A DNA stretch of 64,000 nucleotides from Flavobacterium sp. N2820 (GTDB taxonomy: Bacteria > Bacteroidota > Bacteroidia > Flavobacteriales > Flavobacteriaceae), in NCBI RefSeq assembly GCF_025947285.1, contig NZ_CP110008.1, positions 186,001-250,000 on the forward strand, given 5' to 3'. Shown in pieces: positions 24,803 through 34,366 of the stretch. Under the pieces are notes generated by a model that worked only from the letters and a program-made list of their open reading frames with translations, was not told the origin of the DNA and did no database searches. Within the stretch, counting starts at the first letter, position 1. Each line of letters opens with the position of its first letter. Both the position numbers and the translations under genes were made by a program.

Positions 24803-25924
24803 ATGAAAAAAGATTTTTACGAAATATTAGGCATTTCAAAAAATGCTACACCAGAAGAAATTAAGAAAGCATATCGTAAGAAAGCAATCGAATTTCACCC
24901 TGACAAAAATCCTGGAAATAAAGAAGCGGAAGAAAAGTTCAAAGAAGCTGCAGAAGCTTATGAAGTTTTAAGTGATGCCAACAAAAAAGCTAAATACGAT
25001 CAATATGGTCACCAAGCTTTTGATGGCGGTGGATTTGGCGGTGGTCAACACATGAACATGGATGATATTTTTAGTCAGTTTGGAGATATTTTTGGTGGCG
25101 CTTTTGGTGGCGGCGGATTTTCTGGATTTGGCGGTGGTGGCGGTGGTCAACGCAGAGTCAAAGGAAGTAATCTTCGAATCAAAGTGAAACTAACTTTGGA
25201 AGAAATTGCTAATGGTGTAGAAAAGAAAGTCAAAGTCAAACGTAAAGTTCAGGCTAAAGGTGTAACTTATAGAACTTGTCCTACTTGTAATGGTTCTGGG
25301 CAAATCATGAAAATTGCTAATACTATCTTAGGCAGAATGCAAACGGCTACTACGTGTCATACGTGTAGTGGTTCGGGTCAAATTTTAGATCAAAAACCAG
25401 CTGGAGCAGATGCACAAGGTATGTTATTAGAAGACGATACGGTTTCTATTAAAATTCCTGCTGGAGTTGTTGATGGAATGCAGTTAAAAGTGGCTAATAA
25501 AGGTAATGAAGCGCCAGGGAGCAATAGTATTCCTGGGGATTTAATTGTTGCTATCGAAGAAATTGAACACGAATTTTTAAAACGTGAAGGTGAAAATTTA
25601 CATTACGATTTATATATCAGTGTTGCAGAAGCCGCTTTAGGTGCATCAAAAGACATTGAAACTGTTTCTGGAAAAGTACGAATCAAGTTGGAAGAAGGCA
25701 TTCAATCGGGCAAGATTTTACGATTAAAAGGTAAAGGAATTCCGAGTTTAAATTCATACGGAAATGGTGATTTATTAGTACATGTAAATGTTTGGACACC
25801 AAAGACTTTAAACAAAGAACAAAAGCAATTTTTTGAAAAAATGCTCACCGATGAAAACTTCATTCCGAAACCAGAAAAATCAGATAAATCTTTTTTTGAA
25901 AAAGTTAAAGATATGTTTTCATAA
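24803..25924 (+). CDS. dnaJ: Chaperone DnaJ with a reduced zinc finger
   Basis: The 373-aa Hsp40 co-chaperone has a J domain (1-70) with HPD at about 32-34, a Gly/Phe-rich linker (about 74-115), a cysteine-rich region and two C-terminal substrate-binding domains. Canonical DnaJ has four CxxCxGxG repeats forming two zinc sites. Here only two are visible, CPTCNGSG (C159, C162) and CHTCSGSG (C185, C188), so one zinc site is expected. The remaining sequence is intact and the gene is clearly functional. It is the second gene of the grpE-dnaJ operon. Confidence 0.95.
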   Translation: MKKDFYEILGISKNATPEEIKKAYRKKAIEFHPDKNPGNKEAEEKFKEAAEAYEVLSDANKKAKYDQYGHQAFDGGGFGGGQHMNMDDIFSQFGDIFGGAFGGGGFSGFGGGGGGQRRVKGSNLRIKVKLTLEEIANGVEKKVKVKRKVQAKGVTYRTCPTCNGSGQIMKIANTILGRMQTATTCHTCSGSGQILDQKPAGADAQGMLLEDDTVSIKIPAGVVDGMQLKVANKGNEAPGSNSIPGDLIVAIEEIEHEFLKREGENLHYDLYISVAEAALGASKDIETVSGKVRIKLEEGIQSGKILRLKGKGIPSLNSYGNGDLLVHVNVWTPKTLNKEQKQFFEKMLTDENFIPKPEKSDKSFFEKVKDMFS

Positions 25925-25947
25925 TTAAATATAATTTAATACATTTG

Positions 25948-25978
25948 AAACTCACTTTCTTAGGAGAGTGAGTTTTTC
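25948..25978 (+). terminator. Terminator after dnaJ
   Basis: AAACTCACT and AGTGAGTTT arms (25948-25956, 25967-25975) with a T run behind. Confidence 0.78.
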
Positions 25979-25996
25979 TTTTTCATAGCAATTTTT

Positions 25997-26030
25997 CCCA
26001 TCCTTTAGCAATAAAGGGTGGGTTTTTTTT
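25997..26030 (+). terminator. Second terminator before the ABC genes
   Basis: CCCATCCTTTA, loop GCAA, then TAAAGGGTGGG with one G-T pair (25997-26022), followed by eight T. With the previous hairpin it forms a tandem terminator. Confidence 0.78.
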
Positions 26031-26081
26031 GTAACAAAATGTAGTTTTACGCTACTAACTAATCAAACAAAATCACTTTTT

Positions 26082-27002
26082 ATGAGCAATATTCTCGAAG
26101 TACAAAATGTAGTCAAGCAATATGGCGATTATACAGCCCTAAACAATGTTTCGTTGCAAGTTCCCAAAGGAAGTATTTATGGACTTCTTGGGCCAAATGG
26201 AGCAGGAAAAACAACTTTAATTCGTATCATTAACCAAATCACAATGCCTGATAGTGGAACGGTATTGTTAGATGGAGAAAAACTCAAGCCCGAACATGTT
26301 CAATATATTGGTTATATGCCTGAAGAACGTGGTTTGTACAAAACCATGAAAGTAGGAGAGCAGTGTTTGTATTTGGCACAGTTAAAAGGAATGCCGTATG
26401 CGGATGCTAAAAAACAATTGAAATATTGGTTTGAAAAGTTTGAAATTGAAGGTTGGTGGGATAAAAAAATCCAAGAGCTTTCAAAAGGAATGGCACAAAA
26501 AATTCAGTTTATTGTTACGATTTTACACCAACCAAAATTGTTGATTTTAGATGAACCTTTTTCAGGATTTGATCCAGTAAATGCCAATTTAATTAAAGAC
26601 GAAATCATCGAATTAAACAAAAAAGGAACTTCTATCATATTTTCAACCCACCGAATGGAATCGGTTGAAGAGATGTGTGATTACATTGCTTTAATTCACA
26701 AATCAAATAAGTTAATTGAAGGGAAGTTAGAAGATGTAAAACGTCATCATCGTTCTAATACGTTTCAAGTGGGCGTGTTAACCAATAATATTGAAGGATT
26801 GATGGTGCATTTGACACAAAAATTCACGATAAGTCAAACCAATTTCAAATCACTAAATGATGATTTAAAATTAGAAGTGCATTTAGGTCAACACAATTCA
26901 AACGAATTACTTTCTATTTTGTCGCAATTTGGTCAAGTTACCCATTTTGTAGAAAAAATTCCAAGTGTTAACGATATATTCATTCAAACTGTAAGCAAAT
27001 AA
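26082..27002 (+). CDS. ABC transporter ATP-binding protein (NatA type)
   Basis: The 306-aa ATPase subunit has Walker A GPNGAGKTT (about 38-46), the Q-loop at YMPEERGLYKTM, an ABC signature in variant form LSKGMAQKIQF, Walker B LLILDEPFSGFDP and the switch His in FSTHRMESVEEM. A C-terminal DUF4162-like tail follows. The sequence resembles NatA of Na+/drug exporters. It pairs with the permease that starts 2 bp after its stop codon. Substrate unknown. Confidence 0.92.
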   Translation: MSNILEVQNVVKQYGDYTALNNVSLQVPKGSIYGLLGPNGAGKTTLIRIINQITMPDSGTVLLDGEKLKPEHVQYIGYMPEERGLYKTMKVGEQCLYLAQLKGMPYADAKKQLKYWFEKFEIEGWWDKKIQELSKGMAQKIQFIVTILHQPKLLILDEPFSGFDPVNANLIKDEIIELNKKGTSIIFSTHRMESVEEMCDYIALIHKSNKLIEGKLEDVKRHHRSNTFQVGVLTNNIEGLMVHLTQKFTISQTNFKSLNDDLKLEVHLGQHNSNELLSILSQFGQVTHFVEKIPSVNDIFIQTVSK

Positions 27003-27004
27003 TC

Positions 27005-28312
27005 ATGAGCATATTATCCTTAATTATAAAAAGAGAATTTATTGCCAAAGTGCGTAATAAATCGTTCATCGTAATGACTTTTTTAAGTCCGCTTTTATTT
27101 GTTGGTATGGCTGTTCTTGTGGGTTATTTATCTACAATGAATAAAGATTCTGTAACACAAATAGCCATTCATGACGAAGCAGGATTGCTCAAAAAAGAAT
27201 TTAAAAACGACAAGTTTACCAATTATACAGATTTGTCAGCAATGCCATTCAAAATTGCAAAAGATACTGCAAGTAAAAGCTATGAAGGATTGCTTTACAT
27301 TCCAAAAGTAACTTCGGTTCAGGATTTAAAGGAAAAAGTAGAATATATTTCAGAAGATAGCCCAAGTTTAGATTTTATTTCAGATGTTGAAGAAGTTATT
27401 GATTCTGTAATTACGCAAGAAAATTTAAAAGTATTGGGTTTTGATGCAGAAAAAATTGATAAAGCCAAAGCAGATTCTTCCTTAAAACTTTCAAAATTTT
27501 CGGGTGAAGAAAGTTTAAAAGGCTTGAATGAAATTAAGGTAGCCATTGGAGGATTGTTTGGTTACTTAATTATGATGTTTATAGTTATTTACGGCAATTT
27601 TGTAATGCGAAGTGTTATTGAAGAAAAAACGTCAAGAATTATTGAAATCATTATTTCTTCGGTAAAACCATACCAATTAATGATGGGAAAAATTATTGGA
27701 AATTCTTTAGCTGGAATTTTACAATTTTTAATCTGGGCAATTGTTGGAACATTATTGTTTTTTATTGCTTCCACATTTTTAGGATTGCAAATGGGCGCTT
27801 CTTCAACTATGTCGCCAGAAATGATGGAAGCTGCCGGAAATGTTGATAAAGTGGCTAAACTACAAATGTATTTTAATGAAATTACCAATTTACCTTTAGT
27901 TACATTAATTATTTCATTTATTATTTATTTTATTGGAGGTTATTTTTTATATAGCTCGTTTTATGCAGCAATTGGTGCAGCAGTAGATTCAGAAACCGAT
28001 TCACAACAGTTTTTATTGCCGATAATTATGCCTTTAATTTTGGGTGTTTATATCGGATTTTTCACGGTTATAAATGATCCTCATGGCACAATAGCGACTG
28101 TATTCTCCATAATTCCATTAACGTCGCCAATTGTGATGCTCATGCGTATTCCATTTGGAGTTCCGTTGTGGCAATTACTACTTTCTATAGGTTTATTGTA
28201 CGGAACGTTTATCTTTGTAGTCTGGTTTGCGGCAAAAATCTATCGTGTAGGTATTTTAATGTACGGAAAAAAACCAACTTGGAAAGAATTATACAAATGG
28301 TTGAAATATTAA
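27005..28312 (+). CDS. ABC-2 type permease (NatB-like)
   Basis: The 435-aa membrane protein has one N-terminal TM segment (KSFIVMTFLSPLLFVGMAVL), a large extracytoplasmic domain of about 130 residues, then five or more TM helices. EEKTSRIIEIIISSVKPYQL is the ABC-2 family signature, coupling to the ATPase. The TM-loop-TM layout is that of NatB/YhaP-type exporters. It forms an operon with the upstream ATP-binding gene. The cargo cannot be told from sequence. Confidence 0.9.
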   Translation: MSILSLIIKREFIAKVRNKSFIVMTFLSPLLFVGMAVLVGYLSTMNKDSVTQIAIHDEAGLLKKEFKNDKFTNYTDLSAMPFKIAKDTASKSYEGLLYIPKVTSVQDLKEKVEYISEDSPSLDFISDVEEVIDSVITQENLKVLGFDAEKIDKAKADSSLKLSKFSGEESLKGLNEIKVAIGGLFGYLIMMFIVIYGNFVMRSVIEEKTSRIIEIIISSVKPYQLMMGKIIGNSLAGILQFLIWAIVGTLLFFIASTFLGLQMGASSTMSPEMMEAAGNVDKVAKLQMYFNEITNLPLVTLIISFIIYFIGGYFLYSSFYAAIGAAVDSETDSQQFLLPIIMPLILGVYIGFFTVINDPHGTIATVFSIIPLTSPIVMLMRIPFGVPLWQLLLSIGLLYGTFIFVVWFAAKIYRVGILMYGKKPTWKELYKWLKY

Positions 28313-28315
28313 AGT

Positions 28316-28397
28316 AAGTTTAAAAAGTCTAAAGTTTAGGAGTTTATAAGTTTTCAAAACCCTCATAAACTTTTAAACACATAAACTTCTAACCTAA
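28316..28397. repeat. AAGTTTA/TAAACTT word element in the response regulator leader
   Basis: The left half repeats AAGTTTA, AAAGTTTAG and AGTTTATAAGTTTT. The right half repeats the complement as TAAACTTTTAAAC and ATAAACTTCTAACC. The element is an imperfect inverted repeat filling the gap before the start at 28403. A matching string precedes the ABC-F gene. Confidence 0.55.
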
Positions 28398-28402
28398 AAA
28401 AA

Positions 28403-29566
28403 ATGAGTAAAATCCTTATTATAGAAGACGAAGCAGCTATTCGAAGAGTATTGACTAAAATACTTTCTGAAGAAAATGACTCGTATAAAGTTGAAGAAGC
28501 AGAAGACGGTTTGCAAGGTTTAGAAAAAATCAAAAACGAAGAGTATGATTTGATTCTTTGCGATATCAAAATGCCAAAAATGGATGGTGTTGAGGTATTA
28601 GAAGCTGTTAAAAAAATTAAACCTGAAATCCCGATGGTGATGATTTCTGGTCATGGTGATTTGGAAACTGCTATAAATACGATGCGTTTAGGCGCTTTTG
28701 ATTACATTTCAAAACCACCTGATTTGAATCGTTTGTTGAATACGGTTCGAAATGCTTTAGACCGAAAACAATTGGTTGTAGAGAACAAAATCTTGAAAAA
28801 GAAAGTCTCTAAAAACTATGAAATGATTGGAAATAGCGAGGCAATCAATCACATTAAAACCATGATTGATAAAGTTGCTCCAACCGATGCTAGAGTTTTA
28901 ATCACAGGTCCAAATGGAACTGGAAAAGAGCTAGTAGCACATCAATTGCATGAAAGAAGTGAGCGTTGCAATGCAGCAATTATAGAAGTAAACTGTGCAG
29001 CAATTCCGTCTGAATTAATTGAAAGTGAATTGTTTGGTCACGTAAAAGGTGCTTTTACTTCCGCTGTAAAAGATAGAGCAGGAAAGTTTGAAGCCGCTGA
29101 TGGAGGAACCATTTTCTTAGATGAAATTGGCGATATGAGTTTATCGGCTCAAGCTAAGGTTTTACGTGCTTTGCAAGAAAATCTAATTCAAAGAGTAGGT
29201 GCAGACAAAGACATTAAAGTCAATGTGCGTGTGGTTGCAGCAACAAATAAAGATTTAAAAAAGGAAATTGAAGAAGGAAGATTCAGAGAAGATTTGTATC
29301 ATCGTTTAGCGGTTATTTTAATCAAAGTTCCGGCTTTAAATGATAGAAGAGAAGATATCCCAGAATTGATTGAACACTTTGCTGCAAAAATAGCTTCTGA
29401 GCAAGGAAATGCAGTAAAAAGCTTTTCCAAATCAGCTATAAAATTATTACAAGAATACGATTGGACCGGAAATATTCGAGAATTACGAAATGTAGTTGAA
29501 CGCTTAATTATTTTAGGTGGAACAGAAATTTCAGAACAAGACGTAAAATTATTCGCAACAAAATAA
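28403..29566 (+). CDS. NtrC-type response regulator lacking the DNA-binding domain
   Basis: The 387-aa protein has a receiver domain (1-120, phospho-Asp about D54 in LILCDIKMPKMDG) and a sigma54-activator AAA+ domain (about 140-385). Walker A is GPNGTGKE (169-176), Walker B FLDEIGD (238-244), and the arginine-finger region RFREDLYHRLAV is present. The sigma54-contacting loop reads GAFTSA instead of GAFTGA. The protein ends at NIRELRNVVERLIILGGTEI plus 11 residues, so the usual Fis-type helix-turn-helix is absent. It may act from solution or not activate transcription by the standard route. No histidine kinase is adjacent. Confidence 0.9.
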   Translation: MSKILIIEDEAAIRRVLTKILSEENDSYKVEEAEDGLQGLEKIKNEEYDLILCDIKMPKMDGVEVLEAVKKIKPEIPMVMISGHGDLETAINTMRLGAFDYISKPPDLNRLLNTVRNALDRKQLVVENKILKKKVSKNYEMIGNSEAINHIKTMIDKVAPTDARVLITGPNGTGKELVAHQLHERSERCNAAIIEVNCAAIPSELIESELFGHVKGAFTSAVKDRAGKFEAADGGTIFLDEIGDMSLSAQAKVLRALQENLIQRVGADKDIKVNVRVVAATNKDLKKEIEEGRFREDLYHRLAVILIKVPALNDRREDIPELIEHFAAKIASEQGNAVKSFSKSAIKLLQEYDWTGNIRELRNVVERLIILGGTEISEQDVKLFATK

Positions 29567-29570
29567 AATA

Positions 29571-30185
29571 ATGCAATTAAAAAAAATAAATCCAAGTCTT
29601 CAAAAAGCGTTGATTGAAAACAATTTAATCGAGGCCAATGAAATGCAACAAGAAACTTTTTCAACTATTAAAAGTGGCGTTGATGCAGTTATTCAATCTC
29701 CAAAAAAGAGTGGAAAAACAACTACCATTTTAATGAATGTTATCCAACGCATGGATAAACCTATGGGCGAAAGTACGCGCGCTTTGGTTTTGGTGCAAGA
29801 CAAAGAAAAAGTATTGGAAGCGCTTGAAACATTCAAAAAAATGAATCATTACACCAATTTACGTATTTTTGGCGTACATGAAAAAGGCGATATGGATTAT
29901 GACAAAAATCAAATTTCTTTAGGAATGGACGTTTTAATTGGAACGCCAATTCGAATTAATGAAATGTTTTCATCGGCAGGATTTAACATGAATACGATTA
30001 AAATGTTTGTGGTTGACGATGTAGAAGAAATGTTGCGAAAGCGCGAAGATTCAATAATTCAAAGGCTTTCCATGAGTGCTGAGAAAACACAACGTTTGTT
30101 CTTCTGTTCACAAATTACGGAAAGAGTTGAAATTTTAGCAGATCGAATAATGATTGAACCACTTTTCTTCGAAATGGAAGATTAA
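29571..30185 (+). CDS. Single-domain DEAD-box-like ATPase relic
   Basis: The 204-aa protein matches only the first RecA domain of DEAD-box RNA helicases. A Q-like motif (NEMQQETF, about 23-30), Walker A SPKKSGKTT (43-51) and the GTP motif (about 124-127) are present. The DEAD box is replaced by DDVE (149-152) and SAT by CSQ (179-181), and there is no helicase C domain. It may bind nucleotide or RNA without unwinding. It lies 4 bp after the response regulator and 18 bp before a DUF2007 gene, so the three form an operon. Confidence 0.85.
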   Translation: MQLKKINPSLQKALIENNLIEANEMQQETFSTIKSGVDAVIQSPKKSGKTTTILMNVIQRMDKPMGESTRALVLVQDKEKVLEALETFKKMNHYTNLRIFGVHEKGDMDYDKNQISLGMDVLIGTPIRINEMFSSAGFNMNTIKMFVVDDVEEMLRKREDSIIQRLSMSAEKTQRLFFCSQITERVEILADRIMIEPLFFEMED

Positions 30186-30203
30186 TTTAAAAAATATACA
30201 ACT

Positions 30204-30422
30204 ATGGGAATGATGAAAGTTTTTTCGGGAAGTGAAATTTTAGCCGAAACATTAAAACAAAAAATTGAAGCAGTTGGTGTTGATGTTCTAAAAAAAGACA
30301 ATTTACAATCAGCTAGATTGGCAGGTTTTGGAAATACAGATTTAGCAGTAGAATTATTTGTAGATGAACGTTATTACGGCAAAATTAGTCCAGTTTTAGA
30401 GGAGTTTAGAATGAGTTTGTAA
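30204..30422 (+). CDS. DUF2007-type putative signal-transducing protein
   Basis: The 72-aa protein begins MMKVFSGSEILAETLKQKIE and ends DERYYGKISPVLEEF, the small alpha-beta pattern of DUF2007 (resembling regulatory PII-like or ferredoxin-like folds). Function unknown. It is the last gene of the response-regulator operon and is closed by a strong terminator. Confidence 0.82.
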   Translation: MGMMKVFSGSEILAETLKQKIEAVGVDVLKKDNLQSARLAGFGNTDLAVELFVDERYYGKISPVLEEFRMSL

Positions 30423-30440
30423 TAGTACTCACAAAAAAAG

Positions 30441-30480
30441 GAAAAGCATTTACAACGTTTAAATTGTAAATGCTTTTTTT
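30441..30480. terminator. Bidirectional terminator between DUF2007 and mutB
   Basis: AAAAGCATTTACAA (30442-30455) and TTGTAAATGCTTTT (30464-30477) form a 14-bp stem with an 8-nt loop, followed by T on one side and preceded by A on the other. Confidence 0.88.
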
Positions 30481-30495
30481 ATGGTTTTTGAAAAT

Positions 30496-32622
30496 TTACT
30501 CCTCCAATAAAACCTCTAAAATCGTAATTGCCGCTTCACTAATTTTAGTTCCAGGACCAAAAACTGCAACTGCTCCGGCGTCGAATAAGAATTGGTAGTC
30601 TTGTGCAGGAATTACACCGCCAACAATTACCATAATATCTTCTCTTCCGTATTTTTTTAGTTCTTCAATTACTTGTGGTACTAAGGTTTTGTGTCCCGCT
30701 GCTAAAGAAGAAACACCTAAAATGTGTACGTCGTTTTCAACCGCTTGTTTCGCAGCTTCTTGTGGCGTTTGGAATAACGGACCAATGTCTACGTCAAAAC
30801 CTACGTCGGCGTACCCTGTTGCTACTACTTTTGCACCACGATCGTGACCGTCTTGTCCCATTTTCGCAATCATAATACGAGGACGACGACCTTCTTTCTT
30901 CGCGAAAGCGTCAGCTAGTTGTTTTGCTTTTTCAAAACTTACATCGTTCTTTATTTCTTTACTATACACGCCGCTAAAACTTCTAATTTGTGCTTTATAT
31001 CTTCCAAAAACAACTTCTAAAGCATCACTAATTTCGCCTAAAGTAGCTCTGTTTCGTGCTGCTTCTACTGCTAAAGATAGTAAATTTTCACCACCATTTT
31101 TAGCACTTTCAGTTAATTTTGCTATACATTCGGCAACTTTTGCATTATCGCGAGTCGCTTTAATTTGGTCTAAACGTTCAATTTGTTGTTTGCGCACCAT
31201 TTGGTTATCCACATCCAAAATATGTAACGGATCTTCTTTGTCCAAACGGTATTTGTTCACACCCACAATAATATCCTGACTACTGTCGATACGGGCTTGT
31301 TTGCGTGCGGCAGCTTCTTCTATTCTTAGTTTAGGAATTCCAGCTTCAATGGCTTTTGTCATTCCGCCAAGCGCTTCTACTTCTTCAATTAAAGCCCAAG
31401 CTTTTTCAGCAATTTCTGCGGTTAAACTTTCTACATAATAACTTCCTGCCCAAGGGTCAACCGTTTTACAAATTTTGGTTTCCTCTTGTAAAAAGATTTG
31501 CGTATTACGAGCAATTCTAGCTGAGAAATCGGTTGGTAAAGCAATCGCTTCGTCTAAGGCATTCGTGTGTAACGATTGAGTTCCTCCAAAGGCTGCAGCT
31601 GCTGCTTCAATCGCAGTTCGAGCTACGTTATTAAAAGGATCTTGCTCCGTTAAACTCCAACCCGAAGTTTGGCAATGCGTTCTTAATGCTAATGATTTTT
31701 CGTCTTTTGGGTTGAATTGTTTCAATAGTTTTGCCCAAAGCATACGACCGGCACGCATTTTCGCAATTTCCATAAAATGATTCATTCCAATCGCCCAGAA
31801 AAACGAAAGGCGAGGAGCGAACGTGTCAATATCCATTCCTGCTGCTAAACCAGTGCGAATGTATTCCAAACCATCTGCTAAAGTGTACGCTAATTCAATA
31901 TCGGCAGTAGCTCCCGCTTCTTGCATATGGTAACCCGAAATCGAAATCGAGTTGAATTTCGGCATATTTTTACTGGTATATTCAAAAATATCCGCAATAA
32001 TTTTCATCGAAGGTGTTGGTGGGTAAATGTAGGTGTTTCGCACCATGAATTCCTTCAAAATGTCATTCTGAATCGTTCCCGACAATAGGTTAGGAGCAAC
32101 GCCTTGTTCTTCCGCTGCAACAATGTAGAATGCCATAATTGGCAAAACCGCACCATTCATCGTCATCGAAACCGACATTTCACCTAACGGAATTTGGTCG
32201 AAAAGTACTTTCATATCTTCCACTGAATCAATTGCAACTCCAGCTTTTCCAACATCACCCACAACTCTTTCGTGGTCTGAGTCGTAACCTCTGTGTGTAG
32301 CTAAATCGAAGGCAACTGATAAACCTTTTTGTCCAGCGGCAAGATTTCTTCTGTAAAAGGCATTACTTTCTTCCGCAGTAGAAAATCCCGCATATTGACG
32401 AATCGTCCAAGGTCGGCGAACATACATAGTAGCGTATGGTCCGCGTAAATTTGGTGCAAAACCAGCTCCAAAACCAAGATGTTCTAAATTAGAAATATCT
32501 TCTTTAGTGTAAATTGGTTTTAACTCGATGTTTTCGGCTGTGGTAAAATTGTTAGAATCAGTGCTTTTCCCTTTTCCCTTTTCCCTTTTCCCTATTTGTA
32601 AATGTTGTATATCTTTTCTCAT
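30496..32622 (-). CDS. mutB: Methylmalonyl-CoA mutase large subunit
   Basis: This adenosylcobalamin-dependent mutase interconverts (R)-methylmalonyl-CoA and succinyl-CoA in propionate metabolism. The 708-aa subunit has the TIM-barrel catalytic domain ([20 protein letters not shown], then [18 protein letters not shown]) and a C-terminal cobalamin-binding domain with the DxHxxG motif in [13 protein letters not shown] and [14 protein letters not shown]. The N-terminal residues about 11-19 (GKREKGKGK) are encoded by four perfect copies of a 7-bp repeat, so repeat-number changes would shift the frame. It follows mutA by 5 bp. Confidence 0.96.
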   Translation of the reverse strand: MRKDIQHLQIGKREKGKGKSTDSNNFTTAENIELKPIYTKEDISNLEHLGFGAGFAPNLRGPYATMYVRRPWTIRQYAGFSTAEESNAFYRRNLAAGQKGLSVAFDLATHRGYDSDHERVVGDVGKAGVAIDSVEDMKVLFDQIPLGEMSVSMTMNGAVLPIMAFYIVAAEEQGVAPNLLSGTIQNDILKEFMVRNTYIYPPTPSMKIIADIFEYTSKNMPKFNSISISGYHMQEAGATADIELAYTLADGLEYIRTGLAAGMDIDTFAPRLSFFWAIGMNHFMEIAKMRAGRMLWAKLLKQFNPKDEKSLALRTHCQTSGWSLTEQDPFNNVARTAIEAAAAAFGGTQSLHTNALDEAIALPTDFSARIARNTQIFLQEETKICKTVDPWAGSYYVESLTAEIAEKAWALIEEVEALGGMTKAIEAGIPKLRIEEAAARKQARIDSSQDIIVGVNKYRLDKEDPLHILDVDNQMVRKQQIERLDQIKATRDNAKVAECIAKLTESAKNGGENLLSLAVEAARNRATLGEISDALEVVFGRYKAQIRSFSGVYSKEIKNDVSFEKAKQLADAFAKKEGRRPRIMIAKMGQDGHDRGAKVVATGYADVGFDVDIGPLFQTPQEAAKQAVENDVHILGVSSLAAGHKTLVPQVIEELKKYGREDIMVIVGGVIPAQDYQFLFDAGAVAVFGPGTKISEAAITILEVLLEE
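32565..32592 (-). repeat. Tandem heptamer repeat (GGGAAAA)4 within mutB
   Basis: Four perfect copies of TTTTCCC on the plus strand (GGGAAAA on the coding strand) lie about 31-58 bp inside the mutB frame. Seven is not a multiple of three, so gain or loss of one unit changes the reading frame. Confidence 0.9.
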
Positions 32623-32627
32623 GATTA

Positions 32628-33989
32628 TTACTCTTGAGCTAAACGTTCTTGTTCTAGTTTTTCAGCCAAACGTTTTTCGATAATTGGTGTGATTAACGTT
32701 TTTCTGGCGTTTTGTTTTACGAAAGGATACAATTCCAAATCGTTTTTCATTTGGTCGTTTTTATTTGGATACTTGTTGGTCCCTAGCAAAACTTCTTTCC
32801 CAGAATCAAAAAGTTCTTGTTCTTTTTGTGCACTTTCATTGATTTTTCTTTGGATAGTTCCATCGATTAATTGCGAAATTAAACCGCCATTTTTCTCGAT
32901 ATCTTTGAATAATTCTAAAGCCTTTTCAGCTAATTGTTCGGTTAAGGATTCAATATAATATGTACCGTCAGCAGGATTATTCACTTTATCGAAATAACTC
33001 TCGTGTTTTAAAACCAAGAGTTGATTTCTCGAAATTCTATCGCCAAATTCGTTGTCTTTGTGATAAATCGCATCATAAGCTAAATTTGCTACGCCATCTG
33101 CTCCACCTAATATTGCCGACATACATTCGGTAGTAGTTCGCAACATATTTACATTGTAATCGTATAACGTTTTGTTACGTTTGGTTGGTGTAGCAATGAT
33201 ATGACAATCGAAATTATGATTGTATGCTGATGCTAATGTGTTGAATAATAATCGTAATGCTCTTAGTTTTGCGATTTCGAAAAAGTAATTCGTTCCAACA
33301 GTTACTTCAATTGTAATTGGCTGATTTATTGCAGGAATTTTATTAAAATATTCATTTATTTGAGCTAAAGTGTAAGCCAATTGTTGCACGATATTTGCTC
33401 CTGAATTTTGGTATATTCCGCTTGATATCGTTAAAAATGGAACAGTTGATTTAGAAGCAATTGTATTTAGTTTCTCAAAATCTTTTTCAAGGCTTTCAAA
33501 CCAATTACCATCTTTTATTAATTGTCCTATTGGGTCAATTTGAATGCAAATATTCGCTTTATTTTTGAATGAATAGTCGTTAATCTTAGTTACGAAATCG
33601 ATTGATAGAAAAGGCAAATTGAAATAATAAGTTACATTTTCTAACGGAAGATTTTGCATCAATTCTTCGAGCGAAATTGCATCATTTTCAATAGTGAAAC
33701 GAACACTTTCTGCTCCTCTTTGTAAAGATTCTATCGCACGAGCATTTGATTTTTGAACATCGTGCACAAAAATATTCTGTAGAATTGTAAAAGCTTTTGA
33801 AGGAATGATAGCATCAAGATTCACTTTTGTTTCATCACTGTGATAAAAAGGTTTTACTTTTATCCCTTCTGGGCTTTCCCAAACTAGTGTTTCGTTGTAA
33901 TCTGCACCTTTTAGTTCAAATTGAATTTGTTGTTTCCACTGTTTTGCGGAAACTGATTCAAATTCTGAAAATAGATTATTGTTAGTCAC
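32628..33989 (-). CDS. mutA: Methylmalonyl-CoA mutase small subunit
   Basis: This 453-aa partner of MutB is related to its catalytic barrel. It has [20 protein letters not shown] at the start, a [20 protein letters not shown] barrel segment and [19 protein letters not shown]. It lacks the C-terminal cobalamin-binding domain and ends at about 453, shorter than the Propionibacterium small subunit but usual in flavobacteria. It is 5 bp upstream of mutB and 11 bp downstream of the ftsB-like gene. The cobalamin adenosyltransferase at 41169-41738 could supply the cofactor. Confidence 0.94.
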   Translation of the reverse strand: MTNNNLFSEFESVSAKQWKQQIQFELKGADYNETLVWESPEGIKVKPFYHSDETKVNLDAIIPSKAFTILQNIFVHDVQKSNARAIESLQRGAESVRFTIENDAISLEELMQNLPLENVTYYFNLPFLSIDFVTKINDYSFKNKANICIQIDPIGQLIKDGNWFESLEKDFEKLNTIASKSTVPFLTISSGIYQNSGANIVQQLAYTLAQINEYFNKIPAINQPITIEVTVGTNYFFEIAKLRALRLLFNTLASAYNHNFDCHIIATPTKRNKTLYDYNVNMLRTTTECMSAILGGADGVANLAYDAIYHKDNEFGDRISRNQLLVLKHESYFDKVNNPADGTYYIESLTEQLAEKALELFKDIEKNGGLISQLIDGTIQRKINESAQKEQELFDSGKEVLLGTNKYPNKNDQMKNDLELYPFVKQNARKTLITPIIEKRLAEKLEQERLAQE

Positions 33990-34000
33990 GAATTATATAT

Positions 34001-34366
34001 TTAATTGTTACTATTTGTTTTTTTGGCTTCAGCTTCTTTTTCTGCTTTTTTCTCCTCTTCAAATTCAATGATATAAATGTCTTCGTTTTCGCGTTTCATG
34101 TAATATTTTTCGCGAGCGTATTTTTCAACTCTATCATTGTTTTTTAAATGCTTAATACTAGCACTGTCTTTTTTGATTTCGGTTTTGTAGTAGTTGATGT
34201 TGTCTTCAATCACATCAATTTCCTTGTCTAAAACACGATGTTCTAAATAGGAATAATTGTCTAAAAACAAAATCCAAATGGCAAAGAAAATTAACACCAA
34301 AACATATCGGTTCGCTAAAATTTTCAGGAACGGATAGTTGGCAATTAAATTCTTTAATTTGTTCAT
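34001..34366 (-). CDS. FtsB/DivIC family cell division protein
   Basis: The 121-aa bitopic protein has one TM helix (about 19-36, RYVLVLIFFAIWILFLD) then a coiled coil (about 40-75) with the conserved VEKYAREKYYMKRENEDIYI motif. FtsB/DivIC binds FtsL and FtsQ in the divisome periplasm. The Lys/Glu/Ala-rich tail is variable. Its start overlaps the udk stop by one base, so expression is probably coupled. Confidence 0.9.
   Translation of the reverse strand: MNKLKNLIANYPFLKILANRYVLVLIFFAIWILFLDNYSYLEHRVLDKEIDVIEDNINYYKTEIKKDSASIKHLKNNDRVEKYAREKYYMKRENEDIYIIEFEEEKKAEKEAEAKKTNSNN

Noticed and set aside
25020..25150. Gly-rich GGTGGCGG simple-sequence tract
   Set aside because: It is the Gly/Phe linker of DnaJ, a normal part of the protein.
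28313..28402. Sigma54 (-24/-12) promoter before the NtrC-type regulator
   Set aside because: No TGGCAC-N5-TTGC pattern is visible; the gap is occupied by the word-repeat element.
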